DNA from: Acridotheres tristis
Taxonomy: Eukaryota > Chordata > Aves > Passeriformes > Sturnidae
Assembly (NCBI GenBank): GCA_037013685.1
Contig: CM072891.1
Coordinates: 16,282,501 to 16,346,500 of the forward strand
Direction of reading: 5' to 3'
DNA length: 64,000 bases
Shown here: positions 49,486 to 60,716 of the stretch, one piece after another
How positions within the stretch are numbered: position 1 is the stretch's first letter
How the letters are laid out: each line of letters begins with the position of its first letter
Position numbers and translations under genes: made by a program
Notes under the pieces: model-generated
Told to the model about the DNA's origin: nothing
What the model saw: only the letters and a program-made list of their open reading frames with translations
Database searches by the model: none

Positions 49486-50145
49486 GAATCATAGATGCAT
49501 CTAGGTTGGAAAAGGCTCTTAAGATCATCAGGTCTAACCACGAAACTAACACAGTCCACCACTAAATGTTTTCCCTAAGTGACACATCTGCATGCCTTTT
49601 AAATATCCCCTTGGGATGGTGATTCAACAAGTTCTGTGGCCAGCCTTTTCCAATACTCTTCAACCCTTTTCATGAAGAAATTTTTCCTAATATGTAATGT
49701 AAACCTCTCCTGGTGCAACTTGAGGCTCATTTCCTCTTATCCTCTTGTTACTTAGGAAATAGCCCGACCCCACCTTGAAATGTCCTTGAAAGGAAGGCAG
49801 TGTAGAGAGCAGTAAGGTCTCCCCTGAGCCTCCTTTTCTCCAGGCTGAACAACCCCAGCTGCATCAGCTGCTCTTCACAAGACCTGTTTTCTAGACCCTT
49901 CAGCAGTCTCATTGCCCCAGCACTTCAATGTCTTTCTTGCAGTGGGAGGTCCAAAACTGAGCACAGGATTCAAGGTGCAGCCTCACCAGTGCCCAGTACA
50001 GAGCAACAATCACTGCCCTGGTGCTGGTGGCCACACTATTGCTGAAACAGGCCAGCATAACACTGGCCTTCTTGGCCACCTCATTTTGAGCTGACTGTCA
50101 ACCAGCACCCTCAGGTCCTTTTCCAGCCATTCTGACTCAAGCTGT
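49486..50145 (-). mobile_element. CR1 LINE 3' fragment, older subfamily, minus orientation
   Basis: The plus strand carries the antisense of a CR1 3' region: AATCATAGATGCATCTAGGTTGGAAAAGG at the 3' terminus (an ATTCTATG-like end), then TTTCTCCAGGCTGAACAACC, AAAACTGAGCACAGGATTCAAGG and GGCCTTCTTGGCCACC landmarks. It is more diverged than the copy at 18.9 kb and has no usable frame. It lies directly upstream, on the minus strand, of the candidate RAG1 5' exon. Confidence 0.92.
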
Positions 50146-51291
50146 TCTTGTTATGTGATGTCTTGGAGAAGTGGTTAGTCCTGAGTCTTTGTGCTGCACG
50201 AGAGGCTAACAGCACCTGCAAAACAGTGTAAAGATTCCTGCCAAAGCAAGGAATGTCTGGAGAAAGGAAACAAAGTACTTATGGAATATGCAATGCATGG
50301 AGAAAGTGAAAGGGTTTAGAGACAAATACTGATATCCTTGCTCAGATTCTGACACATACAAAACCCTAATATGAAATGAACCCCAGTCAGAAACATCTGA
50401 ATGGGAGTGTCACGATAAAGTAGAACAGAAGCCCTAGATGTCATTCCAGGCCAAGGCAGTGTGGGACAAGGATGTCATGGCTGAGGCATTTCTAGACATC
50501 TGAGAACATGAGATAGCTGGGGCCTGAGCTCACTACTCTGATGTTTTGCCTGAACTTCCTCACTACCTACCTATTTTTTGCTATTCACTCCCTAGCACTT
50601 GGAGAGACCTTTAAAAAAAAAAAATCAGATCGAGCTGCAGTGCCAGATATCAATCAAAATCACTCTCTGCAGTCACAGACTGATTTCCTCTCTTATCTTG
50701 AAATGGCAGGCACAGCTCTCTGACAATATGCATTGTTAGGATGGAGGAATTTGAGGCTCTTTGAGAAGTTTAGCAGATCTCTCCCTCTGGGGTGCTTATT
50801 CAAAACTTTGCCCGGGGTAGCTGTCCCGTCCCCCCGGGCGCCTGAGTTCCCGTGCAAAACCACGCTGTACAGGCATCAGCTTCCTTATCAAAGGAACCAC
50901 ATGGGCATACATAAACCTAGTCAAGTGCTTTTCTTCCAAATACACAGGAAATCACCTTGGAAAAATACTGTCTCGTAGGGATACAGCAGGCAGCGAAAGA
51001 TTGTAATTGATCTCAAATTGCTGCAGCTTTGGGCGTGTTTTGTGTCCGTAAGAGCACGATTGCTGAAGTTGGAGCTGCACAGATCCAGTACTGGAAAATG
51101 TTTTCCCTGTGCAGCTGGCCCCACCGAGTGGAGAAAAGCATTTTTGCACTCGTTCCTGCTACAGCGTGGACATTAATATGTGATAATGGGCCTAAGCCTT
51201 ACAGATTTGGAAACCTTTCTCAATAAAAGAAATCATTTATTCTTGGAATAAAAACTCCAGATAAGTTCCTTGAATTCTCGGTTAAAATAGG
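50146..51291. other. Flank between CR1 and the long open frame
   Basis: Rather ordinary sequence with a small CpG-containing patch near 50810-50840 (CCCCCCGGGCGCC). No exon or repeat recognised. Confidence 0.5.
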
Positions 51292-52140
51292 TTGGACATC
51301 AGTGACCTTGACGCCCTGCAGATTACAAAAAATAGTATTTTTCAGACATACAAAACCCTCCATCTAAGGATATCTGTTTTACAAAGCCCTGCAATGATAA
51401 ATTTCCTCGTTTCACAGCTCATGAAAGCAGCATACAGTATGTTCACTTGGCAGGAGAAAAAGGGTAGCTGTGAAATTCGGCCAGTTGTCCAGGAGCGGGT
51501 TCACAAAGTTTCAATGTATGTATTTTCCTTAATGTTGTTATTTCTTTATTGTGATTCTTTGGAGCCCCATCTGATGGCCCAGCTATCTCTCTCCCCTAAC
51601 TCTTTAGCTTCCTGGCACCTAACAAAAAAATGTCAGTATGTTTTGGAGCAATGCTCAGAGGGGTGCATTAGGGTCTGGTATTGCATTGGCTCCTGCAGTA
51701 GCACCCTGCAGAGGGAGACAGGCATTTTAGCCATGGAACAATCCACTGATTTCCAGCTCCCAGGGAGCATGGAATGCAGACAGAAACACAGAAGATCACT
51801 GGAAAACTGTGGCCCCCTGCACAGCCCTCCCCCCAGATTACATCCCCCCAAACAGTGTGAACAGTTTGTTGGATTTATATGTATGTTAATCAGAGATTCT
51901 TGCCAGGAAAACTCCCTGATGCAACCAGCCAAATTCCCCTCGTTCCTCATTCCTAAGGAAATGAAGCTGTGTTCACTGTCCGGGTATTTCAATTCCTTAA
52001 AATTGCCGGCTGTCCAAGCCCCGGGAGGAGTTCCCCTGTCGCTCGCCCTGCGGGATGCAGCGCACCGGGCTTCGGTGCCTGCAGGAGTCCCCACGGGACA
52101 GCCCAGGTGGGGACAGAAATTGTTGCTAATAAGCGTTTAG
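51292..52140 (+). other. Unexplained 282-codon open frame left of the TRAF6 CpG island
   Basis: The frame begins at a TTG codon at 51292; the first in-frame ATG is at 51394, leaving 248 codons to the stop at 52140. I recognise no domain. The translation has a short hydrophobic run (VFSLMLLFLYC) and many Cys, Ser and Pro, and a 153-codon open frame runs antisense to part of it. Its right end enters GC-rich DNA where stops are rare. It may be chance, part of a TRAF6-upstream transcript, or an old coding remnant. I do not call it a gene. Confidence 0.2.
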
Positions 52141-52306
52141 GTTGCATTGAGAAATGGCTTTTTTGCGACTCCCAAAAACACCATCACCCCCGCCAGCCCT
52201 GGTGTTTAACAGCGCTCAGGACGGAGCGGAGCGCGTCCTAATGGATCTGCATGGAAGCATCGGCAGCGCTGGGCGAGCACCGCCCCGGCAGGAGCACATG
52301 GCCAGC

Positions 52307-52527
52307 GGTGGTGACAGTTCTGTGTGTCGGGAGCAGTGACAGTGACACCGTAACTCTCCCGGCCCGGTGGTGACAGTTCTGTGTGTCGGGAGCGGTGACA
52401 GTGACACCGTAACTCTCCCGGCCCGGTGGTGACAGTTCTGTGTGTCGGGAGCGGTGACAGTGACACCGTAACTCTCCCGGCCCGGTGGTGACAGTTCTGT
52501 GTGTGTCGGGAGCGGTGACAGTGACAC
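52307..52527. repeat. 59-bp minisatellite, about 3.7 copies, before the TRAF6 CpG island
   Basis: The unit GGTGGTGACAGTTCTGTGTG... repeats with starts at 52307, 52366, 52425 and 52484, a constant 59-bp period. The first copy differs by one base (GAGCAGTGAC instead of GAGCGGTGAC). The last has an inserted GT and breaks off after GTGACAC. Because 59 is not a multiple of three, the repetitive open frames across it are not protein repeats. Confidence 0.96.
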
Positions 52528-53065
52528 GCCGCTCCCGCAGCCCTGCGCCCCGCCCCGCACCGGCGGCGCTGCCCCTCCGCGGCGGCAGAGGGCGCTGCAG
52601 CGGCCGTGGCGCCCCGGGGGCCGCGCTGGCTCCGAGCCGTCGCTCCGGCGCTTCCCGAACAGAAGCGGAAGCGGCGGGCGGGGAGCGGCCGCGGGTCGCG
52701 GTGAGTCCGGCGGAGCGCGGGGGCCAGCCGGGAGGGCGAGGAGCCGGGCTCGGGGAGCGAGGGCCCGGCTGGATTCGGGCCGCTGCAGGCTTGTGGCGGC
52801 GCGGGGCGATTTTTCCCCGGGCCGAGGCTGCCGGCCGGGGAGCGGAGCCGCCGCCTGCCCGGCCCGGCGGAGCCCTTCGGCCCCTTCCACCGAGCTCGGC
52901 GCTCGGCCGAGCACGGCCGGGCCGGGCCGGGCCGGCGATGCCGGGGAGGGCGGGCTGCGCTGGGGCAGGGCGCTGCTGGGGCTGGGGATCGCCGGCCTGC
53001 GCTGCTCCGGAATTGAAACCGCGGGGCTGAGCCCGGCCGTGCTGCCCGGCAGTCGGGAACCTGGC
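52528..53065. promoter_or_regulatory. TRAF6: CpG island, probable TRAF6 promoter
   Basis: Strongly CpG-dense sequence with GC boxes (CCCCGCCCCGC near 52548, GGGCGGGGAGCGG near 52676), an ETS-like GCGGAAGCGG and a short GGCCG-repeat run near 52914-52936. It contains a plus-strand donor at 52700/52701 and lies upstream of the first TRAF6 coding exon in the same direction. No TATA box is evident. Weaker GC enrichment extends left to about 52.0 kb. Confidence 0.75.
52560..52700 (+). other. TRAF6: Probable TRAF6 non-coding first exon
   Basis: The CpG island holds a consensus donor GGGTCGCG/GTGAGTCC with the last exon base at 52700. The next convincing plus-strand acceptor with a coding exon is TRAF6 at 60403, giving a 7.7 kb first intron. 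TRAF6 has a non-coding first exon in mammals. The start of the exon is not visible, so the left bound is nominal. Confidence 0.5.
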
Positions 53066-56000
53066 CGGAGTGGCCGTGTCCTTAGTGATTCTGGCCGGAG
53101 TGACTCTGTCCTGCCTCTGCCCTGGCGGTGCCATCTCGGGCTCTGCTCCGGCTTGTCTCGAACACATCAGCTGAACCTGGGCTCTGTTTTCCCACTGTAA
53201 AGTAGAGACAGTCAGTAAATTCTTGGGGAACGCGTTAAAGGGTGATTTTCAACACAGGTTACTGTTTCTAAACGCGACAGCTCTTACTTTCTAGTAGAGA
53301 CGGGCAGTATTTAATATTTGCAGTAACTTTATTAACACGAGCAATAAATTATGAATTCAGTAGTAATTTCCATCAATTTCGTCGGGCTCAGATAGGTCAC
53401 GCTGAGTCTTTCGTACTTAAACGGAAATCTCAGCTGTAGGTGGGAGGAAAATGTTCTAATTATATCCCTTAGACCTAGTCGTTAAAGCTTGCCGAAAGTA
53501 TTCCCCCATGTTTGCCTCTGACACGTTCCGCAGCGCTACCCCTCTGCTCTGTGGATTTTGTGGTGTCTTAGATACCACCGTGAGTGATTAATAAAGTATT
53601 GATTTGAAGCTTCAGGTGAGTTTTGAGCTGTGTTCACCAACTGGTAAAAGACTTGTGAGCAAACTGCTTTGTCTTCCTGTAGAATGAAAAGGCCATAAAA
53701 CTTGTCGTTCTAGTAGAAGAAGGGGAAAAAACTCACAGAAGTATGCTGATAAAAGCACTTGGATTATTTTCTTGGTGTCATTCTGAGCATGATTCTTCTG
53801 CATATTCCACATTATTTTCAGCTTTTCCCAGCGAGGAAGATTCATGGAACTCAGTCAGACTCTGTTGAATGAGAACTTGTCAAGACATAAATGGTTTTTA
53901 AAATTTTGTAGTCTTGCAACACTGCAGTAATGCTTTCTTAGAAAACTGCTACTGTATTTAGAAAGACAAGACACACAATAGGTACCTATGCTGATAGAAC
54001 TTCAGCATGAAAAAATACCTAAGGTGAACATACATTCTCACCCATTGAACTTCCATGAGTTTACTATGTCAAGAAGAATAACTTTTGTGTCTCAGTAGCA
54101 CAAATTAGCTAAGCACAGGTTAAAAAAAAAAGTTTTAGATCTAGACTGTGAAAACTGGCCATAAAATATTACATACATAAAGTATGTCAAAAAGAAAACA
54201 GAAGTAAATGTAAGGTGGAGTGAAAAGGAGAAATGTTTTAATTGTTTCAGAATGTGTGTTTAATTCACTGTTTGCTTTCCCAGGGTCTCAGATCATTTTA
54301 CTAATGCCATATATGAGCCTCATGCCTGTAGAATGGATGGTAATTAAATGTAGCCTGGAGACTGTGCCTTGCAGAAATCACATTTGTTCACAGTCATACC
54401 TCTCCCTGACTGTTTTTGAAGTGCTTTTTGGGTGTTTAATTTATCCCCACTTGGGCAGCATCTTACATTCTCTGTAGATCTGCTGAGGGGTATAGAAAGG
54501 CATAATGCATATCTCAGTGTGCAAAGGGAGGACAGAAGCCAGAGTCACTGCCAAAGTAAAGAGTTAAATAGTTCTTTTCTTCTCACTACCAGTGCTTTCC
54601 TTGCACTTGTTATTCTGAACAGCCTACAGTTCCCAGTAAATTCTGTCTAAAAGTTAATAAACTGAAGAAAGTTTCAGGGAATTTTGGCTTGGGTTTGTTT
54701 TCTGGTTATGGAAAAACCCATAGAATATCTTGGTCTTAAATATAGTATAGAATGCTTCCATTGCTCACTAAAATTAAATTTGTTCTGACATACTTAAATA
54801 GGATAAAATATGAATGTAACTGTGAGTGTGCCATCATCTAATCTCCTAAGTAACATTCAAGCATGAAAATACTTCGGTGATTAAAGCCTGACAGCATTCT
54901 TTACAAATAAAGAGAAATCACCTGGAAAGCTTCAGAAAACCCCCAAGGGCTGCTCTGCTCTAGTCAGGACCTCTTGATAGTCTAATGAGCTCTGAATGTT
55001 GTGTTTGCCTCAAACAAAAATTCTTCTTTCAAGTCTTTAGGTTCACATGTTAAAAATGGTGTGAGTATGGTGGTTATCCAGAAGACTTGGATGTCTTAAA
55101 GGTTACTGCTATTAGAAAAAAAGAAAGTTTCTATCTTGACAATATGAGCAACATGCTTGCAGACTTTTACAAGAAAGGACAATTTAGTTTTTTGCAGTTA
55201 CAAGTTCTGTCTGAATCTCCTATTGCTTTGGCTTGTCTAGCCATCTGATAGCTTTGAAATGAAAGTTTTATAGGTATTAATTAAAAGGTATTAGCATAAT
55301 TTCATGTGTTCTGCCTGGATGAGTGATGATATCTACAAACCTCATAGTGGAGACACATGGTGCTTATCAGTAGACCATTGATTAAAGTGCCTGGGAATAA
55401 GTGTTGCAAGTATTTCTCCATAAACAGATTATCCAAAGTCACTCCACTGGTCTGTCAGTCTCATGACCCAGAAATCTATACATACATATACATAGCAGGG
55501 GAAGAAAAGAGAAAAGTTTGACCAGTTTTTCTGTTGATGCAGTGCTAAAAGCATTTCCCCTACTGGGTGTGTGCTGGCCAGGATGCAAGGAAATTAATTA
55601 TATTTGTGAACTTTGAGTAAGTAAAAGGATTTGGAATAGTCTTCTGTAGTGATTCCTTATTTATATGGGCAGTCAGTGTCAATTTTCCAGGAAACGTCAT
55701 GTGGAAATTAATTGTATTAAGTACTTCCTGATTTATAATAAAAATTTTCTCTTATAACAACTGATACTTCTCTGCACCCTATTCCTTAAATTTGCCAAAT
55801 GCTTGAAAATCAATGTAAATAGTATACAATGCCTACTTTTACTTCCTTCCTAATATTCTTAATGATAGTGGGATTTTACAGGCAATCTGAAAATAATTTG
55901 AAGATATCTGATACCAGTGGTTTTTATATTTTTTTTATTTAGAGGAGTTTGGTACTTGAAAATCTATAGAAGTCCTACCTAAACTTGATTACACTATGGG

Positions 56001-59000
56001 AGTTGAAAAAAATCAGAGTTTTGTTGTATGCATTAATTTAATACATGGGCAGTTTAATTTCTGTTTTGAAGTAGTTTTTGTCGATCATAAGGTACATTAT
56101 TCTTGCAGGAGTTTGCTCTTCTGGTCTGACTGTGCTATCTCACATCAGCCTAATCACTTTGTAATGTAGCAATGTAAATAGCAACAGAGCACAGGTTACT
56201 TAGTGAAGAAAGGTGTCATTATGGTTTAAAGTTGGAAGAGTGGGTTGGCGACTCCTTTTCTATCTTTTAACTGTCCTTTAACTGTCTTTTTTGGGGCCTG
56301 AAAGTTTCATCCTTAGGGCATTCCCAGACTTCTGCAGCGCAGGTATTGATCCAACAAGTTCTGTCCATGACCCTTTGGCATGGAAAGCACCTTCCTTTCT
56401 GTTGGCAAACAACACGGCTGTTGCCTTGGAGAGTGAAATCAGCGTTTGCCAGCCCAAGGCCTGGATACTTCTGTGCCCAGGCTAAAGCCCATTATCTCCA
56501 GAGTCAGCAGGTCTGGCAGCACTTCCCAGCTCTAGAAAAGAGCATTTCAGGTACTTTACCAAATGTAGTTGAAGACTTTCTCTGCCTTACAAACCTCATG
56601 CTAGCAAAAGCAGGAATTACTATGTAATGATCCAGTTTATTTACAGTTCTTCCTGAATCTGAAAGCTGGATGTTGTGGAAACAAAAAAGGTACAGAGAGC
56701 AGTCTAGAAAAGTGTTTAATGTATTATTACCCTGTTTAAAAAAGGATAAGTTCTCAAGGCTGTGGTGTACACAAGGTATTATAAATTAGTATTCGGATAT
56801 TGTACTTGCATTTTACTCAGTTTTGTTCAGCACAGAGGAATGAAGAATAGCAACTATTCTAAATAAGGAGAAAAACTAATGTGGTTTTTAGGAGATCTTA
56901 GTTTTTATTTCACTGGAAACCTGTTTCATAATCAAAAAGAAAGGATAGCAGCTTGATTTGAATTTTGGTATATATCATCGTTTGGGAGTTAAAATCCATC
57001 CTTTTCCAGCCTAAGCATTTTTTTTTAATTCCCCAGGAGAGGAAGGTGAAAAACTGCTATAGTAAGCTCACAGGTTGTCTGCTCTACCTTCACTGGGGAA
57101 AAGACCTATAATTACCATTCAAAGTACACTTTTCTGTAGCTGATTTTTTCCTAGCACTGCTCTGTCCAAAAAAGATGAAACCTGTGTTCTACTCTTGGAG
57201 GATAAAGTAACTTCCACAAGAAACAGATCTAATTCCTAGTACAGGAGTTACAACATAGAGAGAAATTAGTTTAAGCTATGGTGGAGTAATAAGGCCTTGG
57301 TTAATTGTTTGAGTAACAGCAGTGTGGATTTTGATTTGGAAAATTGTGCCTTGCCCCACACCTAAAATATGTGTGGAGGAAGGAGGATTTTGCTCACAGA
57401 TAAGATGAAATGGATAAGAGTAGTAGGAGGAATCCTGTCTTAGATAAAATACGAACAAAGTTTAAAATCTGGCTCTTAATCACCTTAAGTTGCCTCTTTG
57501 TACCTGAATTTCCCAACTTAAAAAGAGACTTGCACTTATTTTTTTGTGAACCACTTGGTCATATGCAGATAAAAAGCTCCATGTAGGAGTGGAGTAGATA
57601 TCACTGAATAATGGGGTTTTTTGGTCATACTAGGATGTCAACTGATTGCAGTGACTCATTCATTAAACTGACTCTGTATGGGAGTTTTGTTTCTGTAAAC
57701 TGAATATACATACCTGTTATATCTGTAGAAACAATTCAAATGGCCAAAGAGACACTGCTTGCATAGCACTTAAATCTACAAAGTGTTCAGCTAGTGAGAT
57801 TATACCAAGTCAGGTCCTGGTTTCTTCTTTATAAGAACAGAATTTTCATATACTGTGGGATTTTTTTTTCCTAGGAACAGCTCAAGAGACAAGTCACACA
57901 CTTTGCAATTAATGTGACAGCTGAATTTGAGTAAAGCTGTTATATATTTCTTCTTGTGACTTCCTGAATTCCTTTGTGACATTGCTAAAGGGACCTATGT
58001 TCCTCTTCCCTTTCTTAGTCTCACTAAATATACCCCTGTGGCTTAGAGTAATGTGAATTTCTCAGTCCTAGACTGGCCTAGGACTAATTCTAATATCCTG
58101 CATACCAACATTCCCACTCCATTGACCCAATTTAGTTCCTGTGATTTTTCATGAAGTGTAGCCCATGATCATCCTCTGCAGCAGTTGTTAAATAATTTAT
58201 GTTAGTTTAACAGTGGAAACAAGCTGGGTTTCTTCTTCATAGAGAACAGATCTACTGATGGCAGGCTAAAAACAAAAAATCTCTGTCAGAGAGCATCTTT
58301 TTAAGCATTGGTTCCTCTGTATGCACTCTAAGTCACTGGCAGAGCTGGTGCCTTTGTAGGATTAAACTGGTCATGCCTGGACTATGGCTGGAGCAGCTGC
58401 TGAGAGCATTCTTGGTGTTTAGTTGGTATTGCTGTTGTGTTTAGGAGACCCAGTTATAAAGCCTGTTGTATGGACAGTGTACAGGGACAATACCTTGGGC
58501 TGGAAAACAGGAGTTGGAGTGAGCAGCACTCTTTGGGTGCAGTTCCAGACAGCTCTGCTCTGGAGTTATTTCTGCAGAAGGTGAGCACTGCTGGCTGGTT
58601 CAGTACAACTCAGAACTGTCAGCCTGTGCTTTGAGGCTCTGTACCTTAATGGTATTTTGGAAATGTCAAGAATGCTGCTCTTCAGATACTTCTCATACCC
58701 CTGCATACCCCAACAAGATGGAAAGTCATATATTTATTCAACAGAATAAATGTTTTGGTTAGATTATTCTAACTAAAATATGGTAACTTTGTTTTTCTTT
58801 AGATAGATCTGCCTCTTTTTTTGGTCTGGATAGCTGGAAGAAAATAGCTCATAGTGTGTTATCATGAGGAGTATTTCCAGTTGTTTATCATGTACATGGC
58901 CTAAAGCACATTTCTGTGATTTTGCATGTGTTCAAAATTTATATCCCATAAATGCTAGTTGAGGCCTTGTGTGATTAGTATTTCTGTTGATGTAATCTCA

Positions 59001-60402
59001 AGGTGGTATAAAATAAATACCCAAATAAAAACTACCTGTATGTCCTCCTCCTGTCCATGAACATTTAGTAAAAATGAGTTGTGATACGCAAATTCTGATA
59101 GGCAAGAAAATTTTCAGGTTTGTAAATTCATGGTAATCCTATTCATTCTGCTGCCTCCAGCATCTGCAGTAGTGATGCAGATAAACAGTTCTTAAAATTT
59201 GTCTCTTGATTGGATTTCCATCCCTAATATATTTTAAATGACATAATGATATTACAGTGAATTCATTAGGTGAACACTGCAAGAGACTTTTGCCTATACT
59301 GCTGTGCAAAAGATTATAAAATCTGGGCTTATTTTTGCATGCCTGGCTCCATAACCCTCAGACTACTCATACTGCCTTGCAGCTGGTGATAATCTCTGTT
59401 TTTCAGAGAAATGTCATTTATAGAAAACTAACCACAGTAGCATTCTAAGAAAATGATTGTAACCATTAAAAAAAAATCAGGGGAGAGGAAGGTTTCTTGG
59501 TCTTTGAATTTGTATTTGTTGTTAAGACTTTTTTTTAAAGTTCTCTCATTCTGTGTAGGAACACTAGCAATCTGTTTGGGGATACCACACTTTTTAATTT
59601 CATATCTGTGAGTTCACCCAGCTTTGGAGGAATGTTGTAAAAGCAGGCTTCAGTATGCCATCCACCATTCTACAGGGAAAGGCGACTTTTTATCTTCTGT
59701 TCTTAAAATCATGTCCCTTGTCCTCCCTGCCAGCTAGCCTGGGAGAGGGAAAGGAGAGCAAGAGCTCTTTGAGTAATTTGTAGATAGCTTTTGAGCTGTG
59801 GAATTATTATTCTTATCTCATGTATAGCTTCTTACACAATTTGAAGTCCTATTGGCAGTTCTAAAATGTTATCAGCAGTGCTGTATATTTGAATTTCATT
59901 ACAGCATATCAGCTGCTTGGTTTAGGTATTTTGACTTGTATTTTATTTGTGGTCCTGCAGCTGAGTTGATTTGAAATCTGCATTGTGAATTGCTTAATTC
60001 AGAGAATGCTAAATAACATATATACACTGCAAGGAAGACAAGGAATTGAGCTGTTGTCCTCCAAGACAGCTTGATTCTGTACAGCGTTTTTTCCACACAA
60101 AATCTGTTTGAATGTCTTAGAAGTAAATGATATGGAAGGGGTAAAGAAACATCGTCGGCAGACATGGCAAGGACAAAGAGGATTCCTCTTTTTTACAGAA
60201 CTCAGATGGCCATATGGAAGAGGTAAGGGCGGGGTGTGTTTGAGCTCTGCGGACAGGATGCAGTGTCCTTTCCTGCGTATCACAAGATAAGCCAAAGAAG
60301 ATAACGGGGACAAAACAAAACGTGCGATCTGAGCTCTTTCCTGGGAGGGAATGCGTAGAGATGCATGTAAGCTAACGGGTGTGTGTTTTTGCTCTGTGGC
60401 AG
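53066..60402 (+). other. TRAF6: TRAF6 intron 1
   Basis: Non-coding sequence between the CpG-island donor and the coding exon. A GC-balanced patch at 56290-56530 stands out from the AT-rich surroundings but matches nothing I know. Apart from the microexon candidate at 60199, I see no exon, LINE or LTR in it. Confidence 0.6.
60199..60222 (+). other. Candidate 24-nt microexon in the TRAF6 5' region
   Basis: A strong acceptor (TTCCTCTTTTTTACAG) is followed after 24 nt by the donor GAAGAG/GTAAGG. The exon would contain two ATGs upstream of the TRAF6 start and could add an upstream reading frame if included in the leader. The next acceptor is 180 nt away, at 60402. Only the splice signals support it. 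Confidence 0.3.
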
Positions 60403-60716
60403 TGCCCTCCGCGAGGTGCCATGAGCTTGGTGCACAGCGGCAGCAGCTGCGGAGGCCGGGCCGAGAGCGGCTGCTGCGCCGCCATGGCCAGCGCCTGCAG
60501 CGGCGCGCCCAAGGAGGACAGCGCCGGCCCGGGCAGCGCCACCGCCACCGCCCCGGGCAGCTCCTTCGGCCACGACACGCAGGGATACGACGTGGAGTTC
60601 GACCCGCCCCTCGAGAGCAAGTACGAGTGTCCCATCTGCTTGATGGCTCTCCGAGAGGCGGTGCAGACGCCGTGCGGCCACCGTTTCTGCAAAGGCTGCA
60701 TCGTCAAGTCTATAAG
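60403..60716 (+). CDS. TRAF6: TRAF6, first coding exon (N-terminus and RING start; gene continues beyond window)
   Basis: TRAF6 is a cytoplasmic RING E3 ligase that makes K63-linked ubiquitin chains downstream of TLR/IL-1R and TNF-receptor-family signalling. The acceptor TTGCTCTGTGGCAG ends at 60402. The ATG at 60421 opens 98 codons plus two bases, and the exon ends SIR with the donor ATAAG/GTAAAC at 60716. The block [20 protein letters not shown] then [18 protein letters not shown] is nearly identical to mammalian TRAF6. RING ligands C70, C73, C85, H87, C90 and C93 are present with mammalian numbering, and the remaining ligands lie in the next exon. Residues 10-50 are a variable Ser/Ala/Gly-rich stretch encoded by GC-rich DNA. 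I could not find the next exon before the right edge. Zinc fingers, coiled coil and MATH domain are therefore outside. Confidence 0.97.

Noticed and set aside
52216..53200. Several 180-309-codon open frames on both strands across the TRAF6 CpG island
   Set aside because: GC-rich, stop-poor sequence open in several frames at once. The repeated HRSRHTELSPPG-like peptide comes from the 59-bp minisatellite read in shifting frames.
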